Part shown: in pieces, positions 1-9,828 of the stretch
Position numbering within the stretch: the stretch's first letter is position 1
How the letters are laid out: each line of letters starts with the position of its first letter
From: an uncultured Neomegalonema sp.
GTDB taxonomy: Bacteria > Pseudomonadota > Alphaproteobacteria > Rhodobacterales > Rhodobacteraceae
Direction: 5' to 3'
Length of the DNA stretch: 35,601 nt
Assembly (NCBI GenBank): GCA_937958625.1
Contig: CALGNO010000076.1
Location: 1 to 35,601 of the forward strand
Made by a program: the position numbers and the translations under genes
The notes under the pieces: model-generated
Database searches by the model: none
Told to the model about the DNA's origin: nothing
Seen by the model: only the letters and a program-made list of their open reading frames with translations

Positions 1-94
1 GCGTGTCAGATGCTTCGCATCTTCCCATTTTCCAAGACTGACTCGCTTCGCGGGAAAGTTCGCTTGTGGTCAGAAGCGGTTATTGCTCTCTAGC

Positions 95-448
95 CTATGT
101 CGAATAAGAGTGGTAGCCGCTCCCGTCGTAATCATAAAGCTCTGCACTTGTTCCCTTGACCGTCACGTCGAAATGATGACCTGAACCATAATCGTAACCG
201 CTATACTTTCCTTCTCGATTCGGTTTTAGGGCGATATGGTGACCTTCTCCATAATGATAAAGACTCGGAATACTTCCGCCGAAATGGCAACCATTCGAGT
301 AGTCGTAGCCGTCGACGCGGTTCCCTTGAATGGATGCGTTGATGTTAGTGTATCCGCCGTCTCCATAGGAATAGACAGAGGATACCTTGCGACCTAGAGA
401 ATGACTTATTGAGATCGCTGCAACTGATGCACGGACGTGAGATTTCAT
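95..448 (-). CDS. small protein of five Y-x-Y repeat units, function unknown
   Basis: I do not recognise this 117-residue protein. After a short N-terminal segment it is made of five units that each open with Tyr-x-Tyr (residues 26, 48, 64, 85 and 105), followed by a Gly-rich turn and usually an aromatic or aliphatic residue, as in YDYGSGHHF. The 16-22 residue spacing suggests a series of beta-hairpins. There is no clear signal peptide, no membrane segment and only one Cys. The ATG at 448 is chosen; an in-frame TTG at 460 would add four residues, and a stop lies a few codons further upstream. The surrounding DNA is clearly AT-richer than the rest of the window, which hints at acquisition by transfer. 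That the ORF is real rests on its regular repeat structure; the ribosome site is weak. Confidence 0.55.
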   Translation of the reverse strand: MKSHVRASVAAISISHSLGRKVSSVYSYGDGGYTNINASIQGNRVDGYDYSNGCHFGGSIPSLYHYGEGHHIALKPNREGKYSGYDYGSGHHFDVTVKGTSAELYDYDGSGYHSYST

Positions 449-483
449 TTGATGACCCAAACATAGTGTTTCCGGTTCGTGCT

Positions 484-516
484 ATTTTACTTGGGTATCG
501 AGTCTTCCTTTGTCAA
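484..516 (-). promoter_or_regulatory. possible promoter of the Y-x-Y repeat gene
   Basis: On the minus strand a perfect TTGACA (complement of 511-516) is followed by TAAAAT (complement of 484-489), about 36 bases before the ATG at 448. The spacer is 21 bases, longer than the usual 16-18, so this is a weak prediction. Nothing else is seen between this gene and the lipase gene (449-622). Confidence 0.25.
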
Positions 517-622
517 CGGTTCCTTCGGGCACACAGCAAAAGTCAAATGCGCCCGGATTTTCCGGTCACAATGCGTAATTTCACCACCGCCATCCGCGCC
601 CTCTCTTGACTTCGACCCAAGC

Positions 623-1759
623 TCAGGCTGACAAAAAGCCCCGCACTTCATCAGCCCGTGCCATCGTGTCCTTATACCCCAGATCAATCAGCGCGCCGAT
701 GAAGCCCGGTTCGAACAGCAGATAACTGACCAGCCGACTGTCGCGCCCCCATGCGCCAAGGCTGCGCATCAACAACCGGATGGTGCGCGGCATCTCGTGG
801 GCGTGTTCTTGCGCCAGATCGCGCAGGTCGATGGACGGGTTGAGCGTCAGCACATCTATCACGCGCAGCCCCGTCTCATCCCGAGCGTCGGGCGGGATCA
901 GCGACAGCGTGCGGTTGATCCGGCTCAGGCGCTCCACATCCGCATCGAGATTGTCGTTGAAGAGAATATCGAGGGCATGGCCGCTCATCTCGCCAATCGA
1001 CGGGAATGTCGCTTCGGCCCCGTCGGTTTCGGGGTCGGGCACGTTATCGCGCACGCCGATGACCAACAGCTTCTCGGCCCCCAGCCGGATCGCGGGCGAC
1101 AGCGGCGAGGTCAGGCGCAGGGCACCGTCGCCATAAAACCCGTCCGTCATCCGCACCGGCGCAAAGACGAAAGGCAGGGCGGAGGACGCCATCAGATGAT
1201 CCGTGGTGATCCGCGCCCGCACCCCGTCTCGCCGCGCGCGCTGCCATTCCACCGCATCCTCGCGCGCCTCGAAAAAGCTGACCGAGCGCCCGCGTTCATA
1301 GCTCGCCGCCGTGACGCACACCGCGTCCAGCGCCCCCTCGCGGATTGCCAGCGCAATACCCTCGCGGCGAAACCGCTCGCTCAGCAAGGCCCGCAACGGG
1401 GCGTTGTCGAGCAGGGCGCACGGGTCCGCGATTCCAAAGCCCCCGGCCAGCAAAGTCCAGAGCCAGCGCGCGCTCGTTCCGGCAATCGCGGTGGGCCGTG
1501 TGTCATAGACGGTGCCTGAATGCAGACCCCGCCACAGGGCCTCCAGCCGCAATGTCGCGTCGGGAAAATCGGTGCAGTTCGCGGCCAGCGCCGCCGCGTT
1601 GATCGCCCCGACCGAGGCCCCGGCGATGATCGGAAACGGATTGCGCCCGCTTTCGTCGATCTCCGCAATCGCCTTCAGCACTCCCGCCTGATACGCCCCG
1701 CGCGCGCCGCCGCCTTGCAAGACGAGGCCAACCGGATTGTTTCGGCGAGTATCGGCCAT
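623..1759 (-). CDS. patatin-like phospholipase
   Basis: This is a patatin-family serine acyl hydrolase, expected to cleave acyl esters of phospholipids or related lipids using a Ser-Asp dyad. The 378-residue product has the glycine-rich oxyanion motif GGGARG at residues 16-21, the nucleophile elbow GASVG with Ser49, and the catalytic Asp in DGA at residues 211-213. All family motifs are intact. There is no signal peptide, so it should act in the cytoplasm or at the inner membrane face unless secreted by another route. The ATG at 1759 is preceded by GAGAGGAG at good spacing. The gene stands alone between the repeat-protein gene and an aminotransferase gene, with about 190 bases upstream. The natural substrate cannot be told from sequence. 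Confidence 0.9.
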   Translation of the reverse strand: MADTRRNNPVGLVLQGGGARGAYQAGVLKAIAEIDESGRNPFPIIAGASVGAINAAALAANCTDFPDATLRLEALWRGLHSGTVYDTRPTAIAGTSARWLWTLLAGGFGIADPCALLDNAPLRALLSERFRREGIALAIREGALDAVCVTAASYERGRSVSFFEAREDAVEWQRARRDGVRARITTDHLMASSALPFVFAPVRMTDGFYGDGALRLTSPLSPAIRLGAEKLLVIGVRDNVPDPETDGAEATFPSIGEMSGHALDILFNDNLDADVERLSRINRTLSLIPPDARDETGLRVIDVLTLNPSIDLRDLAQEHAHEMPRTIRLLMRSLGAWGRDSRLVSYLLFEPGFIGALIDLGYKDTMARADEVRGFLSA

Positions 1760-1946
1760 CGGACTACGCTCCTCTCCGCAATGTCGGCGTCCAGTTTAAG
1801 CCGGATTGCAAGCGGAGGCAGCCCCGTTGATCGAAATGTGAGCAACGGGTGATCGGCGCACGCGGTTCGCGAGCGGATGCCGGTCGAGTGCGAAGACCAT
1901 CCCCGCCTGATCTGCGGGAATGGCATCGTCGCGACCCGCGACAGGT

Positions 1947-3520
<1,574 letters not shown>

Positions 3521-3545
3521 CCACGCCGCCTGAATGGCGGCGTGG
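3521..3545 (-). terminator. hairpin after the sugar dehydrogenase gene
   Basis: A perfect 10-base-pair GC-rich stem (CCACGCCGCC against GGCGGCGTGG) with a 5-base loop starts 18 bases past the stop of the minus-strand sugar dehydrogenase gene. There is no clear T run after it on either strand, so it may be a weak terminator or an mRNA 3'-end stabiliser. Confidence 0.5.
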
Positions 3546-3563
3546 ATTGGTCTGTGCGGGGGA

Positions 3564-4838
3564 CTACTCCGGCGTGATCTTGTGGATCATGCCGCCGTCG
3601 ACAGCGGCGTAGAGGCTGCCATCCGGTCCCATAACGACCGACCGGAACCGTCCCGCCTCCATGCCTTCGGGAAGGGTCATCGTGGCGACGCCGTCAAGGT
3701 CGTTGCCTGCCTCGTTGAATGTCAGCACTTCGATCCGCGCGCCGAGGGGGGTGCCACCGAAGCCGATGCCCATGATGCCGACCACCATCGAGCCATCCCA
3801 GTCGCCCCAGGCGTCGCCTTCGAGAAAGGCCGCCGATGACGTGCCCTGGGACCAGCCGTTATTGTTCCAGACCGGTGGCATCGCGTCGGGATAGGTTCTG
3901 AAGTCGGTCATCGGCATATATGCCGCCCGCTGAAACCGGTTCAGGCCGACCATCTGGTTCGGCGTATAGCCGCAGTAATTGTCCGGGCAGGCCCCGCGAC
4001 CGCCGCGATGAGGGCGGGGGTCCCAGCCGCCATTGCCGCCATTGCGCAGCACCGTGACCTCGTCGGAATGCCATGGGCCGTGCTCGGCAGTGATCGCGCC
4101 GCCTGTGCCGGGGTGAAAGGCGATGCCCTGCACGTTGCGATGGCCATAGGTATAGGTCCGCTTGTCAAACCCGACGGGCGGCGTGTTGCCCTCGGCGGCG
4201 GTGCCATCGGTGTCGATCCGCAAGATCTTGCTGCCCATCATCGTCGGGCTTTGGGGCACCTTGCCGTTATGGGTGTCGCCGGTGGTCAGATAGAGGTATC
4301 CGTCTGCCTCGTTAAAGCGAACGCGGCCACCATTATGCGCGCCCGGCCCGCCGAACGGGTGAGCGGAGGCCGCCATCTTATAAGGCACGTCGTCGACGAT
4401 GTCGGTCCGCTCGGACACGCTGGAAAAATCGTCGCTGACCTCGAAACGCATCAGGCGGTTGGTATGCGGGTCCGACATATTCGACGTCGAATAGACATAG
4501 ATGCGGCGGTTCGAGTCGAAATCGGGATCAACCGCGACCCCCATCATGCCGGCCTGACCCTCGCAAAAGAGGTCATCTGCCGTGGAGTCGTATCCCGACG
4601 ATCCGCCCATGCCGAGCAGCGCCGTTGTCTCGCCCGAGGGCATCATCACCGACAGGCCCTTGCACTTTTCGGTATAAAACATCGTCCCGTCATCGAGGAA
4701 GGCCATGTCCCACGGGTTTTCCAGATCATCGAGGACGAGCGAATAGGAAAGGTTCGGGGCGTCTGCGAGTGCGGGTGCCGTGCCAAGGGCAACGGTCGCC
4801 ACGAGGGCGAGCCATCCGCCACGGAATTGGTGTTTCAT
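3564..4838 (-). CDS. secreted PQQ-dependent sugar dehydrogenase (GSDH family)
   Basis: The 424-residue product belongs to the glucose/sorbosone dehydrogenase beta-propeller family, which oxidises aldose-type sugars in the periplasm with pyrroloquinoline quinone. A signal peptide covers about residues 1-25, ending in PALA. Family motifs include ENPWDMAFL (40-48), AHNGGRVRF with His168 at the expected catalytic position, GHRNVQG (232-238) and EHGPWHSDE (252-260). The reading frame extends 24 codons further upstream, but the ATG at 4838 has a strong GGGAGGAAG ribosome site and begins the signal peptide. It lies 167 bases downstream of a di-heme cytochrome c gene on the same strand, a likely electron acceptor. 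The true sugar substrate is unknown, and no PQQ synthesis genes are in the window. Confidence 0.88.
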   Translation of the reverse strand: MKHQFRGGWLALVATVALGTAPALADAPNLSYSLVLDDLENPWDMAFLDDGTMFYTEKCKGLSVMMPSGETTALLGMGGSSGYDSTADDLFCEGQAGMMGVAVDPDFDSNRRIYVYSTSNMSDPHTNRLMRFEVSDDFSSVSERTDIVDDVPYKMAASAHPFGGPGAHNGGRVRFNEADGYLYLTTGDTHNGKVPQSPTMMGSKILRIDTDGTAAEGNTPPVGFDKRTYTYGHRNVQGIAFHPGTGGAITAEHGPWHSDEVTVLRNGGNGGWDPRPHRGGRGACPDNYCGYTPNQMVGLNRFQRAAYMPMTDFRTYPDAMPPVWNNNGWSQGTSSAAFLEGDAWGDWDGSMVVGIMGIGFGGTPLGARIEVLTFNEAGNDLDGVATMTLPEGMEAGRFRSVVMGPDGSLYAAVDGGMIHKITPE

Positions 4839-5005
4839 CTCTTCCTCCCAGAAGATTGTTGCATTCTGTTCAACGGCCCGCTGTTGCGTCTTTGTTTCCA
4901 AGACTGTCATTGCGGACGACTTGACGCTATCGGGGCGTTAACCATCCTGCAAGCGCAGTCGATTCAACCTTAACGTGATCGGTGGGGCGGTGGACGCGCC
5001 GGACG

Positions 5006-6037
5006 CTAAAGGGTTTCGATATAGGCGACGATGTCTGCGATGTCCTGATCGGACAGTTTTTTGGCGCGCGGGGCCATCAACGGGGTATTCGGCCCGAGCT
5101 TTTTCCCCGCGCGATATTGCTCGAGGCGCTCGATAAGATACTCGGCGGGTTGGCCCGACAGACGTGGATAACTGGCGACCCCTTGTGCCTTTGCGCCATG
5201 GCAGCCGCGGCAATCCTTTCTGAATTGCTTTTTGCCCTTCGCGATATCGGTTTTTGAAGCGGTTTCCACCGATGCGGCGTCATCTTTTGGATCGGGGGCA
5301 GTTTCAGTCTTTTTGACATGCGCGGCCAGAAGAGCGTTCGGAATTTCATACTGCTGATCATCGACGCGGATGTGATGCACGTCCTCTTCCAGACGCCAGT
5401 CGGTATCGGTGCCAACGCCTGACATGGTCGCGCTGGCCTTCTCGAATTTTCCGTCCTTGAAATAGAGCATCCGCTTGAAGCCATTGGCGAACTCTGCGGT
5501 CACGGTGGTCTTGCCGTCTTTGCCGTGCGTAACGCGATAGCTGCATTTGCCCAGCACTTGGCCCTTTTCCTGAGCGCAGGCGATCGAGGCCGCTTTTTCG
5601 GGTTCATCCTTCGCAGTGGCAACAGAGGAGGCCGGTTTCGGCTCGGCTGTCTTTTGCGCCTTTGCTTCAGGCTCTTCCGCCTTCGCTTCCGGCGCTTTCG
5701 GCTCAGGTTTCGCCGTCCCGAATGATGCCGCCAGATACCCCGCGATGTCGATAATCTGGTGATCATCCAGCTTGCCCGCATGGGAATACATCAGCGCGGA
5801 ATTCGAACCGACCTTGCCGCGCGCGCGATAGGTCTCCAACCGGTCGGCAAGATATTCGGCGTCGCGGTCGCGCAGGGACGGAAAGCTCGCCATGCCCTTC
5901 GCGGTTCTGCCATGGCAGACGGCGCAGTTCTTGTTGAAATACGCCTTGCCCGCGTCGATATCCGCTGCCTGCGCGCCAATCGCGCCGGGCAGGATTGTCG
6001 CAAAGATACCGACCGCGAGCATTCTCTTCATGACCAT
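5006..6037 (-). CDS. periplasmic di-heme cytochrome c with an extra central domain
   Basis: A 343-residue secreted electron carrier. A signal peptide (about residues 1-24, ending AQA) is followed by a class I cytochrome c domain with heme site CAVCH (38-42) and likely Met83 ligand. Next come an Ala/Pro/Lys/Glu-rich linker (about 108-150), a central domain of about 85 residues with two Cys (154 and 165), and a second cytochrome domain with CRGCH (276-280) and likely Met321. The two heme domains resemble each other (both contain a YRA-x5-N-x2-LM type segment), as in cytochrome c4-like pairs. The central domain is not one I can name with certainty. The ATG at 6037 has GGGAG close upstream; an ATG at 6031 is also possible. 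It precedes the sugar dehydrogenase gene and may be co-transcribed with it. Confidence 0.88.
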   Translation of the reverse strand: MVMKRMLAVGIFATILPGAIGAQAADIDAGKAYFNKNCAVCHGRTAKGMASFPSLRDRDAEYLADRLETYRARGKVGSNSALMYSHAGKLDDHQIIDIAGYLAASFGTAKPEPKAPEAKAEEPEAKAQKTAEPKPASSVATAKDEPEKAASIACAQEKGQVLGKCSYRVTHGKDGKTTVTAEFANGFKRMLYFKDGKFEKASATMSGVGTDTDWRLEEDVHHIRVDDQQYEIPNALLAAHVKKTETAPDPKDDAASVETASKTDIAKGKKQFRKDCRGCHGAKAQGVASYPRLSGQPAEYLIERLEQYRAGKKLGPNTPLMAPRAKKLSDQDIADIVAYIETL

Positions 6038-6192
6038 GTTCTCCCTATCGCCGCCGATTGTTGCCGACCGTTTTGACAGGACCGTAAGCGCCGGATCGCC
6101 ATCGGTCAAAGGGAGCAGCGCGCGACCGGCGTGGGCAGCCTCAGAACCGCGCCTATCTTGTCGGATGGGGGAAAAGCGGGCATGGTGAGGGA

Positions 6193-6765
6193 ATGAATGC
6201 GATTGTCAAAATCGGCGAGACGGAGTTCGAACCTGTTCGGCTCAAACGCGATGCGATCATTCAGATGGTCGATAGCGGCGTTTTTGAGCATTTCGGTCGC
6301 TGGGAAGTCATCGATGGAGTGATGATCCATATGTCTCCTTCGTGGCTGCCCCACTCTCGTGCGCTATCCTTGATCAACGTCTTTTTCGGAACGCATCTGG
6401 CGGGTCAGTACCAGACGACCGTTGATCAGCTCGTTCTTTTCGGAAACGCTGGAATGCACGCGCCTGACATCGCATTCTTCGAAGAGGGCTTTGCCAAGCG
6501 CGAGCCGGATAGTGATGACCTGCGTTTCGTTATCGAAATTGCCGAGGCATCGCTGTCCTATGATCTGGGCATCAAGGCAGAGCGCTATGGCGCGTTTGGT
6601 GTTCCCGAATACTGGGTGGTCGATCTCGAAAACCGACAGACCGTCGTTCACCGGATGCCGACCGCCGAGGGCTATGCCGAGGTGACGTCCCATGACTGGA
6701 CCGATACCCTGTCGCCCCGCATCGCCCCCGAGATTACCCTGATCATGGCCGAGATACTGGCCTGA
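6193..6765 (+). CDS. Uma2 family (DUF820) endonuclease-like protein
   Basis: This 190-residue protein has the PD-(D/E)xK-like fold signature of the Uma2 family: a Glu near residue 38 in the first helix/strand, PDIAFF at 91-96, FVIEIAEAS with Glu115, then YDLGIKAERY containing Lys128, and GVPEYWVVD at 136-144. These residues are those expected at a nuclease active site, but most Uma2 proteins have no tested function. The ATG at 6193 follows GAGGG. A secreted VWA-domain gene begins one base after its stop, so the two are probably co-transcribed. It is divergent from the cytochrome gene, and the 155-base gap should hold both promoters. Confidence 0.85.
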   Translation: MNAIVKIGETEFEPVRLKRDAIIQMVDSGVFEHFGRWEVIDGVMIHMSPSWLPHSRALSLINVFFGTHLAGQYQTTVDQLVLFGNAGMHAPDIAFFEEGFAKREPDSDDLRFVIEIAEASLSYDLGIKAERYGAFGVPEYWVVDLENRQTVVHRMPTAEGYAEVTSHDWTDTLSPRIAPEITLIMAEILA

Positions 6766-6766
6766 G

Positions 6767-7441
6767 ATGATCAAGACCCTCCGCGCCCTTTCCCTCGCCG
6801 CCGTCCTCGCCAGCCCCGCCGCCGCGACTGAATGCACCGACGATGCGATGCTGGTTTTCGATGCGTCGGGGTCGATGGCGGAGATGGGGTATAACGGCCT
6901 CGATCTGCCCCGGATCATGGAGGCGCGGTCGGCGCTGCGCGAGGCGCTGCCCGGGATCACGCCCTTTCGGCGCATGGGCCTGATTATCTATGGCCCCGGC
7001 CCCAACGATGCCTGCGCCAATATCGACTTGCGCTTTGGCCCCTCGGTCGATGCGGCGGAGGCGATTATCGGGGCCGTGGACCGGATTATCCCCGAGGGCG
7101 ACACGCCGCTGACCAATGCGGTCAGCGATGCGGCGCGCGTGCTGACAAAGGGCGGGCGCACCGGCGATCTTGTCCTTGTAACCGATGGGCGCGAGACCTG
7201 CGGCGGCAGGCCGTGCCTGCTCGCGGCGGAACTGGCCGGGACCGGAGTGACGGTGCATGTCATCGGGTTTCGGGTGCGCGGGTCGTCCTTCGATTGGCAG
7301 AGCGTCGACGATGTGCGCAATCACCAGACCGTCGCGCGGTGCCTCGCCGACAAGACCGGCGGCGAGTACGTCCCGGCAGAATCCACCGAAGACCTCGTGC
7401 GTGCCCTGCGCAAGGTTCTTGGCTGTCCTATCGTTAGCTGA
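6767..7441 (+). CDS. secreted von Willebrand factor A (VWA) domain protein
   Basis: A 224-residue exported protein consisting almost entirely of a VWA domain. The signal peptide ends near residue 20 (SPAAA). The metal-ion-dependent adhesion site is complete: DASGS at 32-36, Thr113 in GDTPLTNA and Asp140 in VTDGRE. Six Cys in the mature part (23, 83, 145, 150, 192, 220) suggest disulfides in the periplasm. VWA domains usually bind protein partners through a divalent metal; no partner can be named here. It starts one base after the Uma2 gene, and its 3' end overlaps the convergent EamA gene by eight bases. Confidence 0.85.
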   Translation: MIKTLRALSLAAVLASPAAATECTDDAMLVFDASGSMAEMGYNGLDLPRIMEARSALREALPGITPFRRMGLIIYGPGPNDACANIDLRFGPSVDAAEAIIGAVDRIIPEGDTPLTNAVSDAARVLTKGGRTGDLVLVTDGRETCGGRPCLLAAELAGTGVTVHVIGFRVRGSSFDWQSVDDVRNHQTVARCLADKTGGEYVPAESTEDLVRALRKVLGCPIVS

Positions 7442-8351
7442 GGCCCCGCAACCGCGCCAGCAACCGCCCGTCGGTAATGGCAAGGCCGAGGGCGATGAGG
7501 GCGAAACCGGCAATCGCCTCCATCCCCAGCTTTTCGCCAAGAAACATTGCGCCAAGGCCAATTGCGAAGGGCGGGATCATCAGCGTCACCAGCATCAGAT
7601 TGGCCGCTCCGGCCCGCACGAGGATCGCGAAGTACAGCATGTAGGCCAAAGCCGTTGCGGCCCATGACAGGCCGAGCAAAGACGCCCAGACCCCGGCTGA
7701 CAGATCAAAGCGCGGTACGCCTTCGACGGCAATCGCCAGCGGCACCATCATCACCGCGCTGGCGGTCAGCATCCCGAACGCATTGACCTCTGGTGCGATG
7801 CCCTTCAGCGCGACTTTGCCCCAGACGCTCGCGAATGAATAAGACAGCGCCGCGCCGAGAATGGCGAGCTGGCCCAGATTGCGAGGGTCGAGGCTCGAGA
7901 CCGCCGCAGGCCCCATGATAACCGCAACCCCCGCCAACCCCAGCAACGCACCGCCGATCTTGCGCGCGGTCAGGCGTTCATCGGCGAGCAGCAATCCGGC
8001 GACAACGGCCCCCAATACGGCGGTCGTCGCGTTCAGGATCGACGCAAGCCCGCCCTCGATCAAGGTTTGCCCCCACACAATCAGGGTAAACGGGATGGCA
8101 TTGTTCAGCGCGCCCATCACGGCATAGGCACCCCATATCCGCAAGGAACGCGGGGGCCGCAATCCCTTCCACCACAATACCAGCGCCAGCGCCGGAACGG
8201 CCCACACCACCCGGTGCATGACCGTCGTGAACGGCCCGATCTCGGTCAGGGCGATCTCGACAAAGAAAAACGATCCGCCCCAAACGGCGGCAAGCGCCAG
8301 CAGCATGAGCCAAGCAACGCTCGAAACGGTGGGGGAGGGGGTGCTGATCAT
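7434..8351 (-). CDS. EamA/DMT family transporter
   Basis: An inner-membrane protein of the drug/metabolite transporter superfamily, with two EamA repeats and about ten hydrophobic segments. The first helix contains the typical AVWGGSFFFVE, and the second repeat starts near LGAALSYSFASVWGKVAL. Members export amino acids, metabolites or drugs; the substrate is not predictable here. The ATG at 8351 gives 305 residues and places the first helix about ten residues in. A GTG at 8387 would add 12 residues. Neither has a good ribosome site, so the start is uncertain. It lies downstream of the zinc-ribbon gene on the same strand with a short gap and may be read through from it. Confidence 0.87.
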   Translation of the reverse strand: MISTPSPTVSSVAWLMLLALAAVWGGSFFFVEIALTEIGPFTTVMHRVVWAVPALALVLWWKGLRPPRSLRIWGAYAVMGALNNAIPFTLIVWGQTLIEGGLASILNATTAVLGAVVAGLLLADERLTARKIGGALLGLAGVAVIMGPAAVSSLDPRNLGQLAILGAALSYSFASVWGKVALKGIAPEVNAFGMLTASAVMMVPLAIAVEGVPRFDLSAGVWASLLGLSWAATALAYMLYFAILVRAGAANLMLVTLMIPPFAIGLGAMFLGEKLGMEAIAGFALIALGLAITDGRLLARLRGLS

Positions 8352-8410
8352 CGGCGCACCGTGGCGCAGGGGGGCGACGAGCGCCACCCGAAAGATGCGG
8401 TGATCTCGGA

Positions 8411-9589
8411 TCAGAACCCGTTGTCGAAATAAATCCGCCCGGTCCCGCCGGGGCCAAAACTCGCGCCGCTGGAAATCTGGTCCAGCGCCCCGGACCCGTA
8501 GAGCAATCCGAATACGACCGTCGCCAGAATGATACCGAAGATCACCGCCGCGATGATCTTCCAGACCGAATAGGGCCGCTCGCCGCGAACCTTGCCGGTG
8601 CGCCCGTTGACGACGAAACGATAGGTTTTGCCGCGATAGCGATAGGCGGCGATCCAGATCGGCAACAGGATATGCTTGAAGGTGACTTCGCCAAACTCGG
8701 TATCCAGCCGGTCCACCCGCTGTTGATCGCCGCCAATGTCAAAGCGCACGTCGCGGCGGATCGTCAGGTCCATATTCGCCCGCGCCTCGGAGAACCCCTC
8801 GCGCAGGTCGTTGGTATAGGCCTCGGCGCGAAACCCGGCGAGGAACTCGGACTGATAGGGCAGCAGGGCGTGCAAGTCCCACGGCGCGAGGTCGTCAGTG
8901 AATTGCTTTGGCAGCGATTTCGAGCCAAGTACCAGCACATCATCGAACCACCGCCGCACCCGCCCGCGTACCCGCGTCCAGCGAATTTGCGGGATGCGCT
9001 TTAGCTGTCTGCGCGGTCCCTTGTTGGTCTGCACCGTCACCCAGCGTTCGATATAATAGATGTCGCCGCGCTGGCCGCTATACTCGCTTTGGGTATCGGC
9101 GTCGAAGGTCCAGTAGGGCGTATAAAGGCCGTTCATGCGCTGATCTGCGCGCGCGTATTTCTTCAGCGCGCTGGGCGCAAACCACCGGCTGCCGAGCCAA
9201 TGGCTGAGGGATTTCTTCGCCTCTCCCTCGTCGATGGCAAAGGGCAACAGGCCCTTGGGTTTCAGGTGCCGGTGCTCGGGCACGTCTGTGATCATCGGCC
9301 CGGCGCAGAACGGGCATTCGTCGGCGTGCAGGTTCGGGTCAAATTCGACCTGCGCGCCGCAACTGCTGCATTGCGCGACCGTGGTCGTCTCGGTCTGGGC
9401 GTTGCTCAGGTCGTTCGCGATGGCCTTGCGAAAGTCGAGTTCCTGAATCGGCGCATCGTCGATGTCGATATGGTTCTCGTGACTGCAATACTCACAGGTC
9501 AGCACCGCCTTGCCCGGTTCATAGCGCAGGTCGGCCCCGCACTGGGCGCAGGGGAAGTGGTCGGTCTTGCTGGCGGTCGTTATGGTCAC
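8411..9589 (-). CDS. double zinc-ribbon membrane protein (YdjG-like)
   Basis: The 392-residue product has two zinc ribbons at its N-terminus, with Cys pairs CAQC (14-17) and CEYC (32-35), then CSSC (74-77) and CPFC (92-95). A mostly beta central region rich in Arg, Tyr and Trp follows, with one transmembrane helix near residues 350-372 and a short Gly-rich tail. The layout matches proteins annotated as TFIIB-type zinc-ribbon or YdjG-like, which recur beside SPFH/YdjI, TelA and XpaC genes, as here. A role in membrane-stress sensing or assembly is inferred from that context. The GTG at 9589, preceded by AGGAAG, is chosen; a GTG at 9607 would add six residues but has no ribosome site. Confidence 0.75.
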   Translation of the reverse strand: MTITTASKTDHFPCAQCGADLRYEPGKAVLTCEYCSHENHIDIDDAPIQELDFRKAIANDLSNAQTETTTVAQCSSCGAQVEFDPNLHADECPFCAGPMITDVPEHRHLKPKGLLPFAIDEGEAKKSLSHWLGSRWFAPSALKKYARADQRMNGLYTPYWTFDADTQSEYSGQRGDIYYIERWVTVQTNKGPRRQLKRIPQIRWTRVRGRVRRWFDDVLVLGSKSLPKQFTDDLAPWDLHALLPYQSEFLAGFRAEAYTNDLREGFSEARANMDLTIRRDVRFDIGGDQQRVDRLDTEFGEVTFKHILLPIWIAAYRYRGKTYRFVVNGRTGKVRGERPYSVWKIIAAVIFGIILATVVFGLLYGSGALDQISSGASFGPGGTGRIYFDNGF

Positions 9590-9828
9590 GGTATCGACTT
9601 CCTGCACGGGGCTTCAATCGTCAAGTCTCAGCGGCGTACCCGGTTCCCGCCCGTCGTCAGTTGTATCATATATCATCGCACGCCAGACGGCGGAATTCCG
9701 GGCTTTGTGGCCCTCACGTCACCCTGTCTTTGCATAAAGATTCTCAAAAAAAGCATCGACTCTCCCTCATAAGGCGTTTTGGGTGGGCGCAGGCGCGCAG
9801 CAAGTGCGCAGGCAGAGGAGACGAAATC

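Noticed and set aside
8-22. AGATGC-TTC-GCATCT hairpin at the left edge
   Set aside because: A 6-base stem without a T run, about 70 bases past the end of the repeat gene; could be chance or part of a neighbour outside the window.
4936-4975. CGTTAA/TTAACG inverted repeat between the cytochrome and sugar dehydrogenase genes
   Set aside because: Arms are only six bases with a 28-base loop; too weak to call a terminator or operator.
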